A DNA stretch of 64,000 bases from Symbiodinium natans. Lineage: Eukaryota; Sar; Dinophyceae; Suessiales; Symbiodiniaceae. Positions within the stretch are counted from its first letter, which is position 1; each line of letters opens with the position of its first letter. The stretch spans positions 27,501-91,500 of the forward strand of contig CAJNDS010000083.1 of assembly GCA_905221605.1 (NCBI GenBank), read 5' to 3'. Under the pieces are notes generated by a model, which searched no databases, had not been told where the DNA came from, and worked only from the letters and a program-made list of their open reading frames with translations. The position numbers were made by a program, and so were the translations under genes. Shown here piece by piece: positions 20,228 through 30,344 of this stretch.

Positions 20228-21433
20228 TCAGTGAGGCGTCTGCTCATGCTGCGAGGCTGTGTGCGACTTGCTCCCGCACGCTGATCCATCCTGCTTGGGG
20301 TATGCACATGCATGAACAAAGGGGCAGGAGCCTCCCCTTGTGCAGCGGCCAATCTGCCACTGGACACACAACCCTTTCTTCTCAGATCCCACTTGGATCT
20401 CTTTCACGAAGGTGATGTGCCTCCCTGGAGCGCCCTTGGGCTTACCGCCTTTTTCCTTGCCACGTCCCTTGCCCAGGCCTTTCCATTGACCAACCTGCTT
20501 GCCCTTGCCTTTGAGATCAGGGCCGCGGGGGATGAACAAGGCTTTCGGACGAGCCTGCAGCAAAGTACTGAGCTCACCTCTGATTTCAGTGAACTCATGC
20601 AACGCGTCATTCAAGCTCCAAGCTTTCTCACTGACTAAAGAATGGATGCTCTGCCAAATCCGACAATCTGCCTGTTGCGCTTCTAGAATTGTCGGTGCAC
20701 GCAGTCCTGATGCTGGGTCGAAACGCTGGGACACGAGCTGGACAAACTTGCAGCTATAGGCTTTGAGGCGGGCAAGGTGAGCTGAGCCAACCATGGCTAA
20801 CGCAACGTCATGCACTGCCAAGATCCGCTGGATCCCACTGATCCCCATATTGGAATCGGTCACTTCGATTGTAGGCGGATCATCTAGGAGCAAGCTGGAA
20901 AGACCCAGCATTTCGAGCTTGGGCTGTTTGTGGGGTCGGGCAATCAACAACTCCGAAGCTTTCTCTTCCGTCATGCGATGTTTCCAAGCTATCCATTTAT
21001 ACTCCGACCGTGCCTCTTGATGGGCTGCGAGGGAAATCAGCCTCAAAGAGGGTAGAGTAGATGGATTCAAGACCTCACTTGGGTAATTTGCAAGGAATTG
21101 GCGCTTCATGTCGGACAGCTTCGTGGATGCAATTTTGGGAGCAAAACTCTCTACCCATGTCTCCAAAGTGGGATCTGCATTGACTGGGGCCGGCGAAACA
21201 CTAGAGGAACTGGATGCTTGCATGCCCGCCCACGCTGCTTTGATCTGGGCAATCTGCAACCGAGACAAAACCTGACCTGGGAAGATCTCGGGGATGGCTC
21301 CCTCAACTTCTGCCTGGGTTTCAACGACGTGTTTGAAAGCCGAGGCTGTCCAGCCCCCTTCCGTTGCCACTTTGATGACCTCTGCTGCTAGGCCTTCCTT
21401 CGCCAGTGCACTCTCTAGCTCGGATTCAGCCAT
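20228..21433 (-). CDS. Element 1 Gag-like protein with C-terminal CCCH zinc finger
   Basis: ATG at 21433 (MAESELESALAKEGL), stop at 20228, about 401 residues. The TTG three codons upstream is not needed. The N-terminal two thirds is helical with an Ala/Ser linker. A basic Lys/Gly-rich stretch (KGKGKQVGQWKGLGKGRGKEKGG) precedes CVQWQIGRCTRGGSCPFVH, a C-x7-C-x5-C-x3-H finger typical of RNA-binding CCCH proteins, and a His-rich tail. The position between YR and pol, the basic tract and the finger suggest an RNA-packaging (Gag/nucleocapsid) role. The equivalent ORF of Element 2 has the same design. Confidence 0.65.
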   Translation of the reverse strand: MAESELESALAKEGLAAEVIKVATEGGWTASAFKHVVETQAEVEGAIPEIFPGQVLSRLQIAQIKAAWAGMQASSSSSVSPAPVNADPTLETWVESFAPKIASTKLSDMKRQFLANYPSEVLNPSTLPSLRLISLAAHQEARSEYKWIAWKHRMTEEKASELLIARPHKQPKLEMLGLSSLLLDDPPTIEVTDSNMGISGIQRILAVHDVALAMVGSAHLARLKAYSCKFVQLVSQRFDPASGLRAPTILEAQQADCRIWQSIHSLVSEKAWSLNDALHEFTEIRGELSTLLQARPKALFIPRGPDLKGKGKQVGQWKGLGKGRGKEKGGKPKGAPGRHITFVKEIQVGSEKKGLCVQWQIGRCTRGGSCPFVHACAYPKQDGSACGSKSHTASQHEQTPH

Positions 21434-21804
21434 GTCAAGCAAAGATAACGCAGGGCTAATGTTGGTATGCAGCGCTAGAACAATTCTTAATACCTGGACA
21501 GGATGAGTCAGCTTTGTTCTCGTGAGCTAGATCAACATGCTAAGCCACATGTCTAAAATGTACGTAGCTTCTAGGGCGTCGCCTGACCACCACGTGAAAC
21601 CCTTGCAAGACGCAACGACCCTAAAGATCTTTCCCTGTGGAATTTGCTGAACCATTCGAGTGCCTGTCTGCAGAAACGCCAAGAAGCATGTCAAGATCAT
21701 ATCAGCAATCTAACCCTTGGTGGACATGTGCAACATGACGGCCTGATGGGTCACTGATGCATACGCAGAACAACAACACACTTTTCTGACACGAACATTG
21801 AAGC
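21434..21804 (-). other. Inter-ORF spacer in Element 1
   Basis: About 370 bp between the YR stop and the Gag-like start. No ORF or repeat recognised; it may hold a trans-splice acceptor or initiation signals for the downstream ORF. Confidence 0.3.
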
Positions 21805-23433
21805 TCACTCCTCTGAGAAACTAGATAAAGCTGCCAAGCATGCACCACGTCTGCACAACCGACACGAAGATGGCACTGATGTGTGGATCATGAGCCGATC
21901 GGCCGGAAGAGTGGCACCACACTTTGCACGCATATATGTGCCATTGACAAGTGTGCCTGATAAAGCATCTGCAGGGCAGAGCACATGCAACACCGCGGTG
22001 CAGGAGCCCAGCAAGAATTCATCGGGCTCACCTAAATTGTGCTCCTCGGCTGGGGGTGCCGAAGGTTCCTCCTCGCTCTCATCTGAAGATCCTGGGTCAG
22101 AGTGATACACGAGATCTTTGTCCAGCGCCTCTGTGTCTGGATCAGGGGTGACTAATTGATTTTCTGCGACCTCCCAACTCCCATTACTGCTCTGAAGTAA
22201 ATCATCACTGCCATCAAGTTGAAACGAGAACCACTGGAAGGGTTCAAACTCGTAGTCCTTAGAGAAAGCTTCCGGTGGAACATACGCTGGCGTCAAGGGC
22301 TGCTGCCCCCCTCTGTGCTGGGGGACCAAAAATCGGAAGCCTGTGCGAATGCTATCACGAATGCAAGTTTGGCACCGAAGCATGCCATGAACATCGTCAC
22401 GGGAATAAAGAGCGGAGCTGCTTATGCGGTGGTGCCCTTGACGTTTCCTATCAACCTCATCAACATTGACTTGAAGGGACATGGAAAGCATGGTGGCTTT
22501 GAGACTGTGCACTGTGAAATTGAGGGGCGGTACCTCTGGTGGTGAGGACGCCCAAGGCATGAGGAGAAAGTGCCTCAACCACCTCAGCGCCTCAGCATAG
22601 CTCATAGCTTGCAGGGGGAACATGAAACTTTCGCCTTGCACTGCTGGAAGTAAGAACGATGGAAGCCACGATTCTGTGTGGTTTCGAACATGCATTGTAA
22701 CAAGCCTGTCAAGGGCATGCAGGTATTTGCTGACCCAAGAATGCGTTCCGCGAGACAGAATGCCTGACGCAAGGATGCCCCAGGGCTGCCCGGTGTGACA
22801 TGTTTTGGTCGCATAACACGTACCACGAAGGACATGCAAATCAAAAGATAATGAACTCCACTCCACGCGTTGAAGATCTGCAAATCGCAATGAACCCCAG
22901 GCAGCAACCAAAAAACCACCAAGCACAACCACTTCAAGAAGTGACGCCTGCTTCATCAAGATGCGCCTCTCCCACAGCTGAAGCACCCAAGTGGGTAGTG
23001 GGAAACTCTCACGGCGTTCACGAGGAATTTTTGACTTCAGAAAAGAATCTATCACTTTTTCATACGCGCACGATAAGATTGTACATTCTGCGACTTTGCA
23101 TAACCAACGAAGTGCTTTGATTGTCATGCAACAGCTTGAACCCAGAGTAGGGTCTCCATGCTTCTCAAGGGACATGGTGACTAGTATGTCTGCCATCATA
23201 ACACTGTCAAGATTGCCAAAACAGAGGCCTAACCCTTCAAGGTTTCGCCACAAAATGTGACCAAGCTGCCAGGTAACGTAGCACCGTGTTCGTGGCATAC
23301 CCTGAAAGAATCCGCGAGGTGTGATGACTGGCAAATTCGGAGCACTGGATCTGCTTGAACAATCCACTACAATCACCCATAAAAGCAAGAACGCCCCAAA
23401 ATAGTGACAAAGCCATCTGGGAGAAACCTGCAA
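21805..23433 (-). CDS. Element 1 tyrosine recombinase, catalytic part
   Basis: The catalytic domain of a YR integrase: Arg in AAWGSLRFADLQRV (about 22870-22900), TVHSLKATM (box II H-x-x-K near 22500), QGHHRISSSALYSRD with the second His and the Tyr nucleophile (about 22395-22440). It is followed by a Ser/Glu-rich tail and a Cys/His-rich C-terminus (CRLCRRGACLAALS). The order R...HxxK...H...Y is that of phage-integrase-fold recombinases. The SAM-like N-terminal part lies in the preceding frame (23836-23237); protein-like sequence crosses at about 23245, so this ORF's first ~60 residues are overlap. It would integrate a circular cDNA. Confidence 0.88.
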   Translation of the reverse strand: MQVSPRWLCHYFGAFLLLWVIVVDCSSRSSAPNLPVITPRGFFQGMPRTRCYVTWQLGHILWRNLEGLGLCFGNLDSVMMADILVTMSLEKHGDPTLGSSCCMTIKALRWLCKVAECTILSCAYEKVIDSFLKSKIPRERRESFPLPTWVLQLWERRILMKQASLLEVVVLGGFLVAAWGSLRFADLQRVEWSSLSFDLHVLRGTCYATKTCHTGQPWGILASGILSRGTHSWVSKYLHALDRLVTMHVRNHTESWLPSFLLPAVQGESFMFPLQAMSYAEALRWLRHFLLMPWASSPPEVPPLNFTVHSLKATMLSMSLQVNVDEVDRKRQGHHRISSSALYSRDDVHGMLRCQTCIRDSIRTGFRFLVPQHRGGQQPLTPAYVPPEAFSKDYEFEPFQWFSFQLDGSDDLLQSSNGSWEVAENQLVTPDPDTEALDKDLVYHSDPGSSDESEEEPSAPPAEEHNLGEPDEFLLGSCTAVLHVLCPADALSGTLVNGTYMRAKCGATLPADRLMIHTSVPSSCRLCRRGACLAALSSFSEE

Positions 23434-23836
23434 TCTGCTGGAACTTGGGATGGTGGGGATCGGCTGCCTTTGCGGGCTTTCGCTTCGAGACAGCTTTCAA
23501 CAGGAGAGATGAAGTACTTTGCTGCTGTTGGTTGGACTCTAAGGAAAACTGCCGAAACCTGGCAAAGTGCCTGGCTGATTCTTCTTCAGCATCGGAATCA
23601 CAATCGCTCTTGCTGGACGTCGCAGCAGGAACAGGCAGAGGTTGCCCGGCATGTGGAACTGGCTCAATGCGTCGTCCCTGGGAGTACAAAGGTTGGGCAA
23701 GACCTGCCGCCGGCAAAGGGGGAGCGGTTCCTTTAGGTTTGTCAACTGGTAGCGCAAGCCCCCCCAGGGGTGGTGGTGCACACTTGCTCTTGGCTTTACT
23801 GAAATGCTTATCATCAGGATCCGTCGGGCGTTTCAT
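23237..23836 (-). CDS. Element 1 tyrosine recombinase, N-terminal part
   Basis: ATG at 23836 (MKRPTDPDDKHFSKAKSK) to a TGA at 23237, 199 residues. It is Pro/Ala/Ser-rich, then forms an SAM-like core-binding segment ending HTSRILSGYATNTVLRYLAAW. The next frame continues with NLEGLGLCFGNLDSVMMADILVTM, as expected for the rest of that domain. A one-base change in the TTTT run near 23250, or a +1 shift at CCT-TGA, would join the two ORFs. Confidence 0.6.
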   Translation of the reverse strand: MKRPTDPDDKHFSKAKSKCAPPPLGGLALPVDKPKGTAPPLPAAGLAQPLYSQGRRIEPVPHAGQPLPVPAATSSKSDCDSDAEEESARHFARFRQFSLESNQQQQSTSSLLLKAVSKRKPAKAADPHHPKFQQIAGFSQMALSLFWGVLAFMGDCSGLFKQIQCSEFASHHTSRILSGYATNTVLRYLAAWSHFVAKP

Positions 23837-23847
23837 CCTACAACCTT

Positions 23848-24210
23848 CTAGTCTTCAATCAAGCTTTGCCAAAAACCTGGAGGCCTTGGGAAGCTGGTCT
23901 GAACTGCACGCACAAGAAAGCTGAAGCAACTCTCAAGGTGCAAGAGTCGAACCGAAAGGCAGCCGATGCTAGTGGTGCCAGTATGGCCACGCAGATCCCG
24001 ACGGACCCTCTGATCTTCCTGCTCAATACGATGCACACGCTCTTCTAAGACTGCAATGTGTGTATGAAGGGCTTCCAACTGGCTCTGCAACTCTCGAACT
24101 CGAAGCTGCAATTGCTCTGCAGAGGCGTCAGGCCCAGCACTCGATACTTCCATGCACTCACTTTGGAGTGAGCCCGCTCCCCCCGGAGAGTTGTGCACAA
24201 ATACGACCAT
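23848..24210 (-). CDS. Element 1 small coiled-coil ORF
   Basis: The frame is open from 24279. ATGs at 24210 (MVVFVHNSPGG) and 24153 (MEVSSAGPDAS) are the likely starts. Residues near the middle form a clear heptad coiled coil (QLQLRVRELQSQLEALHTHI). The stop is 11 bp from the ATG of the recombinase ORF. It is the first ORF inside the 5' repeat of the element. Possible role: oligomerisation or nucleic-acid binding. Confidence 0.45.
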   Translation of the reverse strand: MVVFVHNSPGGAGSLQSECMEVSSAGPDASAEQLQLRVRELQSQLEALHTHIAVLEERVHRIEQEDQRVRRDLRGHTGTTSIGCLSVRLLHLESCFSFLVRAVQTSFPRPPGFWQSLIED

Positions 24211-24292
24211 GCTGAATGTCAAGGTTGTACAAAAATAGACACAGCACTTTGAGAAAACATGGATAAGAAGACATTCCATGAAGAAAGCATGC

Positions 24293-24387
24293 GAAACTTG
24301 ACTTTCTCGCTAGCAAGCACCACTCTTGAGCCAAAAATGTCGCACGAACATAGTTTATAAAACATACATGAACAAGTACATGATACG
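24293..24387 (-). repeat. Element 1 split repeat A1 (95 bp), outer end, with SL-like core
   Basis: Partner of A2 at 15751-15845. On the minus strand it contains ACATTTTTGGCTCAAG, which resembles the 3' part of the dinoflagellate spliced leader (CCATTTTGGCTCAAG) with one extra T and one substitution. Confidence 0.93.
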
Positions 24388-24800
24388 CGCCGACAAACAG
24401 CAGCCACTCTCGCGGTTTCCCTCAGGGATGGGAGGGCAACCCTATAATTCTCAACTCCAGGAGCGACATGAGGGAGGCGAGTATAGCAACAGCCCCAATT
24501 CGACTGGTGTTGCCGCCAGAGGTACACTTGTGGAGGCTCGGAGAGGCCTTTGCGCGGTTCAATAATTAACCACAGGCTCAAGCACACAGTGCACGCCTCA
24601 AAGAGGATACAACGCAATGCGTCCAATGGGCAATCGTTAAGGTGTCTATCACTGTGCCTGGAGGCGGGCCTACCGTAGGCCGACGCAAGGCTCGACTGCG
24701 AGAGACAATCACAAGCAAGCGGAGCGAGACGTTCCATCTAGAATGCAAAACCGCGAAAGCAGTGTGGAACTGAAACGGGACCCCCATGCTTCCAAGGCCA
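24388..24800 (+). repeat. QRRQTA repeat family, copy 2 (right half; left half is about 15060-15212)
   Basis: Continues the sequence interrupted by Element 1. The joined site encodes LRDAQAPMIPPQ followed by RRQTAAT, matching RLRNAQAPMMQPQRRQTA read on the minus strand at 50515-50610. It matches window positions about 220-565 on the opposite strand. Stops in all frames make it a decayed copy. It was the target of Element 1. Confidence 0.6.
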
Positions 24801-24824
24801 AGCATTAGTGAAGGAGCGGGATCC

Positions 24825-25580
24825 CTACTGCATTTTCAGAAGTATGTTTGCATTCGGAGCAAAAGCTCGGCGTACCGCCGACGTAGGACTCGCAATTGTC
24901 CCTTGCGAGTCGGCCAGGACAAAAGATCGACACTCGAGGTGCCCACTGCGTTCTCTCATCGCTTGCACGCATTTGACCATCAATAGGGACACAGGCCAGC
25001 TACCGGAAGCCAAAACAGGGCAAGGTAGGTCATTCCAATCGCTTGGGTTGAGGAGCTGCAGGTGCCAGGACGGCCAGCCAACAGTGACGGGTGGATGCGC
25101 AGCCCTTACAGCCAGGAGATCATTGTAGGCATATACAGTGAACGGTGTGCCCACCGGCCAATCTACCAGGGCACAGCACGGAGGGACAGGTAGGTGGCTT
25201 AGCTGCGAGACAGCGAAGACCCCAAGGAGATCTGGCTGCAGGCGGTTCGGGCACAAAGCACATAAGGCAGGGAAAAGTTGAGTGGTAAGTTGAAGAGGGG
25301 TGATGAGCCCAGAGGTGGAAACGACCCCTCGTTGGAAACAGCCCGGGGCTGGAACCAGGCTGCTGCTGGAAAACACCCAGGCCCGGAACATGCCGAGAAT
25401 ATTTTTCACAAGCTTCTGCCTGGAACACACCCTTTGCTGGACAATGCCTCGAGCTGGAAGAAGCCCCAGGCTAGAAAACGCCCTGGGCTGGAACCAGCCA
25501 GGGGCTGGAAAACGCCCTGGCTGGAACAAGCCCTCGGCTGGAACAAAGCCTTCTGTCTTGCGAAACCATGCAAAAGCCAC
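24825..25580 (-). CDS. Hypothetical ORF overlapping a minisatellite
   Basis: 251-codon open frame. The first ~100 residues are encoded by the 25290-25560 minisatellite and are low-complexity (repeats of FQP/PAPGWFQPRAF type). The rest (GTPFTVYAYNDLLAVRAAHP and PSWHLQLLNPSDWNDLP) looks protein-like, but I recognise no family. Possibly a fragment of an older gene or element extended by chance into repeats. Confidence 0.3.
   Translation of the reverse strand: MAFAWFRKTEGFVPAEGLFQPGRFPAPGWFQPRAFSSLGLLPARGIVQQRVCSRQKLVKNILGMFRAWVFSSSSLVPAPGCFQRGVVSTSGLITPLQLTTQLFPALCALCPNRLQPDLLGVFAVSQLSHLPVPPCCALVDWPVGTPFTVYAYNDLLAVRAAHPPVTVGWPSWHLQLLNPSDWNDLPCPVLASGSWPVSLLMVKCVQAMRERSGHLECRSFVLADSQGTIASPTSAVRRAFAPNANILLKMQ
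25290..25560. repeat. GC-rich minisatellite built on GGCTGGAA
   Basis: Imperfect repeats of about 15-25 bp with a GGCTGGAAnnnGCCC core, e.g. GGGCTGGAACCAGCC and GGGGCTGGAAAACGCCC near 25485-25530. It directly precedes the satellite array. Confidence 0.65.
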
Positions 25581-28530
25581 AATCTCTGTCCTTTCAAGTT
25601 TTGGACGACAAAAAGCAACACCAGCAAGCAGGCGTTGCGGTTATACAATACTGTCAAAACTGCTCTACCCCAACTGCAAGAGTTGATACAACACGTTCTT
25701 TTGATCTGGAGGGCTTTGCTCTTTCAGGTTTGGGATGAAAAGAAGCAAAACCAGCAGACACTGCTCTTTCAGAATTGCCAGCATACCACAATACTGTCAA
25801 AACCCCTCTGCCCCAACTGCAAAAATTGATAAAGCACGATTTTTTTTGATCTCGGAGGCTTTGTTCTTTAGGTTTTGGATGACAAGAAGCAACACCACCA
25901 AACGTTGATGTTTCAAACTTCTGCCAGCATACCACAATACTGTCAATACATCATGCCCTTTGGGATCCTTAAAGGCTTTGTTCCTTCAGGTCTAGGACGA
26001 CAAGAAGCAGGTATTGCGCTTTCAAAATTCAGCCAGCATACCACAATACTGTCAAAACTGCTTTACCCCAACTGCAAGAGTTGATACAACACGTTCTTTT
26101 GATCTGGAGGGCTTTGCTCTTTCAGGTTTAGGATGAAAAGAAGCAAAACCAGCAGACACTGCTCTTTCAGAATTGCCAGCATACCACAATACTGTCAAAA
26201 CCCCTCTGCCCCAACTGCTAAAATTGATAAAGCACGATTTTTTTTGATCTCGGAGGCTTTGTTCTTTAGGTTTTGGATGACAAGAAGCAACACCACCAAA
26301 CGTTGATGTTTCAAACTTCTGCCAGCATACCACAATACTGTCAATACATCATGCCCTTTGGGATCCTTAAAGGCTTTGTTCCTTCAGGTCTAGGACGACA
26401 AGAAGCAGGTATTGCGCTTTCAAAATTCAGCCAGCATACCACAATACTGTCAAAACTGCTCTACCCCAACTGCAAGAATTGATACAACACGTTCTTTTGA
26501 TCTGGAGGGCTTTGCTCTTTCAGGTTTAGGATGAAAAGAAGCAAAACCAGCAGACACTGCTCTTTCAGAATTGCCAGCATACCACAATACTGTCAAAACC
26601 CCTCTGCCCCAACTGCAAAAATTGATAAAGCACGATTTTTTTGATCTCGGAGGCACCACCAAACGTTGATGTTTCAAACTTCTGCCAGCATACCACAATA
26701 CTGTCAATACATCATGCCCTTTGGGATCCTTAAAGGCTTTGTTCCTTCAGGTCTAGGACGACAAGAAGCAGGTATTGCGCTTTCAAAATTCAGCCAGCAT
26801 ACCACAATACTGTCAAAACTGCTCTACCCCAACTGCAAGAGTTGATACAACACGTTCTTTTGATCTGGAGGGCTTTGCTCTTTCAGGTTTAGGATGAAAA
26901 GAAGCAAAACCAGCAGACACTGCTCTTTCAGAATTGCCTCTGCCCCAACTGCAAAAATTGATAAAGCACGATTTTTTTTGATCTCGGAGGCTTTGTTCTT
27001 TAGGTTTTGGATGACAAGAAGCAACACCACCAAACGTTGATGTTTCAAACTTCTGCCAGCATACCACAATACTGTCAATACATCATGCCCTTTGGGATCC
27101 TTAAAGGCTTTGTTCCTTCAGGTCTAGGACGACAAGAAGCAGGTATTGCGCTTTCAAAATTCAGCCAGCATACCACAATACTGTCAAAACTGCTCTACCC
27201 CAACTGCAAGAGTTGATACAACACGTTCTTTTGATCTGGAGGGCTTTGCTCTTTCAGGTTTAGGATGAAAAGAAGCAAAACCAGCAGACACTGCTCTTTC
27301 AGAATTGCCAGCATACCACAATACTGTCAAAACCCCTCTGCCCCAACTGCAAAAATTGATAAAGCACGATTTTTTTTGATCTCGGAGGCTTTGTTCTTTA
27401 GGTTTTGGATGACAAGAAGCAACACCACCAAACGTTGATGTTTCAAACTTCTGCCAGCATACCACAATTCTGTCAATACATCATGCCCTTTGGGATCCTT
27501 AAAGGCTTTGTTCCTTCAGGTCTAGGACGACAAGAAGCAGGTATTGCGCTTTCAAAATTCAGCCAGCATACCACAATACTGTCAAAACTGCTTTACCCCA
27601 ACTGCAAGAGTTGATACAACACGTTCTTTTGATCTGGAGGGCTTTGCTCTTTCAGGTTTAGGATGAAAAGAAGCAAAACCAGCAGACACTGCTCTTTCAG
27701 AATTGCCAGCATACCACAATACTGTCAAAACCCCTCTGCCCCAACTGCAAAAATTGATAAAGCACGATTTTTTTTGATCTCGGAGGCTTTGTTCTTTAGG
27801 TTTTGGATGACAAGAAGCAACACCACCAAACGTTGATGTTTCAAACTTCTGCCAGCATACCACAATACTGTCAATACATCATGCCCTTTGGGATCCTTAA
27901 AGGCTTTGTTCCTTCAGGTCTAGGACGACAAGAAGCAGGTATTGCGCTTTCAAAATTCAGCCAGCATACCACAATACTGTCAAAACTGCTCTGCCCCAAC
28001 TGCAAGAGTTGATACAACACGTGCTTTTGATCTGGAGGGCTTTGCTCTTTCAGGTTTAGCATGACAAGAAGCAAAACCAGCAGACACTGCTCTTTCAAAA
28101 TTGCCAGCATACCACAATACTGTCAAAACCCCTCTGCCCCAACTGCAAAAATTGATAAAGCACGATTTTTTTGATCTCGGAGGCACCACCAAACGTTGAT
28201 GTTTCAAACTTCTGCCAGCATACCACAATACTGTCAATACATCATGCTCTTTGGGATCCTTAAGTTCCTTCAGGTCTAGGACGACAAGAAGCAGGTATTG
28301 CGCTTTCAAAATTCAGCCAGCATGCCACAATACTATCAAAACTGCTCTACTCCAACTGCAAGAGTTGATACAACACGTTCTTTTGATCTGGAGGGCTTGC
28401 TCTTTCAGGTTTAGGATGAAAAGAAGCAAAACTAGCAGACACTGCTGCCTGCCCCAATTGCAAAAATTGATAAAACACGATTTTTCTGATCTCGGAGGCT
28501 TTGTTCTTTAGGTTTTGATGACAAGACACA
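25575..28530. repeat. Higher-order satellite array, 398-bp unit of three related subunits
   Basis: Tandem array of seven to eight units. Successive GAGTTGATACAACACGTTC-type landmarks fall near 25680, 26078, 26476, 26840, 27208, 27606, 28004 and 28363, giving a 398-bp period with shortened units. Each full unit contains three copies of GCCAGCATACCACAATACTG at alternating spacings of about 147, 108 and 143 bp, so the unit is a trimer of a diverged ~133-bp monomer. Two units (near 26655 and 28183) share the same deletion of about 40 bp. The first and last monomers are more diverged. The short ORFs here repeat with the unit and are not genes. Confidence 0.92.
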
Positions 28531-30344
28531 ACCCAGATTTTACCGAATTTCACCCAGAGAGCTTAACCCAAGTCTCACCGTGAAAAACAAATTTAATCCG
28601 CGTCCGTGCAGGTGGGACAGAAGAAGCCTTAACCAAGTCAAGTAAAGGCACAGTTTGGGCACACAGACAAAGATCCGGCACACAGGATCATCTTGGGAGG
28701 ATTCTTGGCTCTTCCGTGCGCGCTTCGCCCTGCCTCTTCTCGTGTGACGGCGGGTGCTAGCCGGCACGGTCTCCATTCGTGCACACTTGGATCTGACGTA
28801 AAGTCCTCCGAATTGGCTCCAGCTTATCCACCGCTGTTGGTCCAAGGGACTTGCCCTCAGTTAAGGGAGACAGATAGAGCGGATGCCTTGAGTGGCAGCA
28901 ATGGGGGTTGCAAAATCTGCGCGCTATGGGGTCGGTGAGTGTGGCGTGGCATAATGTACTTGCTGGCCACAGGGCAGGCGCATATAATTGCGCTTCCGGC
29001 AACATTGCATGCATCTTACAGAATTGCCACCACCACCACCACCCTGGGCAGCTACGAGGTGTTCTTTCTTCGGTTGAGCTCGCTGCCCTGTCTGCCTGTC
29101 TTCTGTCTTCATGCACCTCTTCTCGCATACCAAAGGTCACCTCCCACCCTGCTTGCTCTTGCCACCCATCATGGTTTTTGGCCTGGCGTTCTTAAACGCC
29201 CCTTTGGGCCCCTCTCCCACCTGTGGAATGACCACAGTTCTGGATCTGCACCGTGGTGGAAACCAAGGTTTATTTTTGTTGCGAATGGAAATTTCTTAAA
29301 GATTCGGTTGGAAACTGGACAACACTGGAACCTGGTTGAATCTAGTCAAGAAAGCGACCCCTGAAAGCTTGTTAGACTTGCACAGAAAACAACCTAACAC
29401 CTTGCTTTTCAAGTTGTTTCCTGTCGTGTTTCAGTTTCGGCATCAGTTCTGTCGCGATGTGCCTCAAATTCTGTTGTTAAGTTTCTGTCGCTGTCTCAAA
29501 TCGCTGCTAGTTCGTCTTGAACCGCGAGAATGGGACGCAACGGCCGTGCGCAGCAAAAAGTCGCTGCCATGCGCGTGGAACGCAAGAAAGAAAGAACAAG
29601 AATTTCAGAATGCGCAGCACTTCATCGCGCATTCACACACCTGAGTTGTTGCAGTTGAGGTGCAAGTGGTTGCTCCAAGTCCAGCGAAGACGAAAGCCAA
29701 GACAAGAGAGAGTTTCCGCCTTGAAACAAAACAGAAAACAGATCGTTCAGCAAGGTTTTGTGAGTGCTGTGTCAGCCTGGTAAGCTGTCAATTGAGCAGG
29801 AGAAGACAGTGAAAAGTGCATGTGCAAGAGTGAGAGGTGACAATGTGTCTATCGCCGCATTGAATGCTGGCGCTTGTTTGTCTCCCTCTTAAAATCACAG
29901 AGGCCTCTTGAGCCCCGAACTTCGAGTCGAGCTGCTTGGTGCACTTTCGTGCTTCCATGATTGGCCAAGTTCAGACAGAAGGCCATTGCGCGGGTTAAGG
30001 GTCAGTGCTCCCATGCACGAGCGCTTGAGCAAAATAACTGTCACGCATGTGCCAACTGCATTCGGTGGGGTGGTGATCACAATGTAAGCAGTGATCAAAC
30101 GACAAAGCAAATAACAGAGGAGCACAAGGTACGAGTACCATAAGCGGCTGCGGGCAATGACTGGCGTTAAGACCTGGAGCAATGCATATACCCTACTCCA
30201 TTCCAGTTTTGTGCCCGATTAAAGCCCCGACAACTCTTGAAGACCACTTGGGAGAAAAAGAAAAGTGCTCTGAGAGTGGCTGGGCCGCGCGTTCTCCAAC
30301 GCACGAGATGGCTCGGAGATTTGATGAACTTATTTTCCATTCCA
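28531..30344. other. No gene recognised
   Basis: Contains a short CCA repeat (about 29021-29042) and several short, mutually overlapping ORFs without recognisable domains. The 3' end of the LINE should lie toward its right edge, but no poly(T) tract marks it on the plus strand. Confidence 0.3.

Larger units (their letters stand above)
15213..24387 (-). mobile_element. Element 1: tyrosine-recombinase retrotransposon with split direct repeats
   Basis: This 9,175-bp element is read on the minus strand. Its order is A1 (24387-24293), coiled-coil ORF, YR, CCCH Gag-like ORF, oxygenase-MTase ORF, RT-RNase H, B1 (16016-15846), A2 (15845-15751), a 367-bp spacer, then B2 (15383-15213). B1 and A2 abut exactly, as expected if B1-A2 encodes the junction of a circular intermediate; this is the layout known for PAT/Ngaro-type members of the DIRS order. 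No target-site duplication is seen, as expected for YR integration. Joining the flanks rebuilds ...CCCCAG/CGCCGAC..., which matches CCCCAGCGTCGGC in the related repeat near 50530, so the ends are supported to the base. Confidence 0.9.

Noticed and set aside
20215-20240. GGTTCGAATC as a tRNA T-arm
   Set aside because: No matching acceptor, D or anticodon arms could be placed around it.
18790-23260. Programmed frameshifting as the default explanation of all frame changes
   Set aside because: Several shifts lie at runs of 3-4 identical bases and the helicase region has many more shifts of both signs, so mutation or assembly error is simpler. Kept only as an alternative.
16060-24387. Element 1 as an LTR retrotransposon
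   Set aside because: No LTRs, protease or DDE integrase; instead a tyrosine recombinase and split direct repeats.
25875-28012. Series of near-identical 69- to 93-codon ORFs on both strands
   Set aside because: They recur with the 398-bp satellite period and exist because the unit happens to lack stops in some frames.
29021-29042. CCA repeat as a functional element
   Set aside because: Simple trinucleotide microsatellite without other context.
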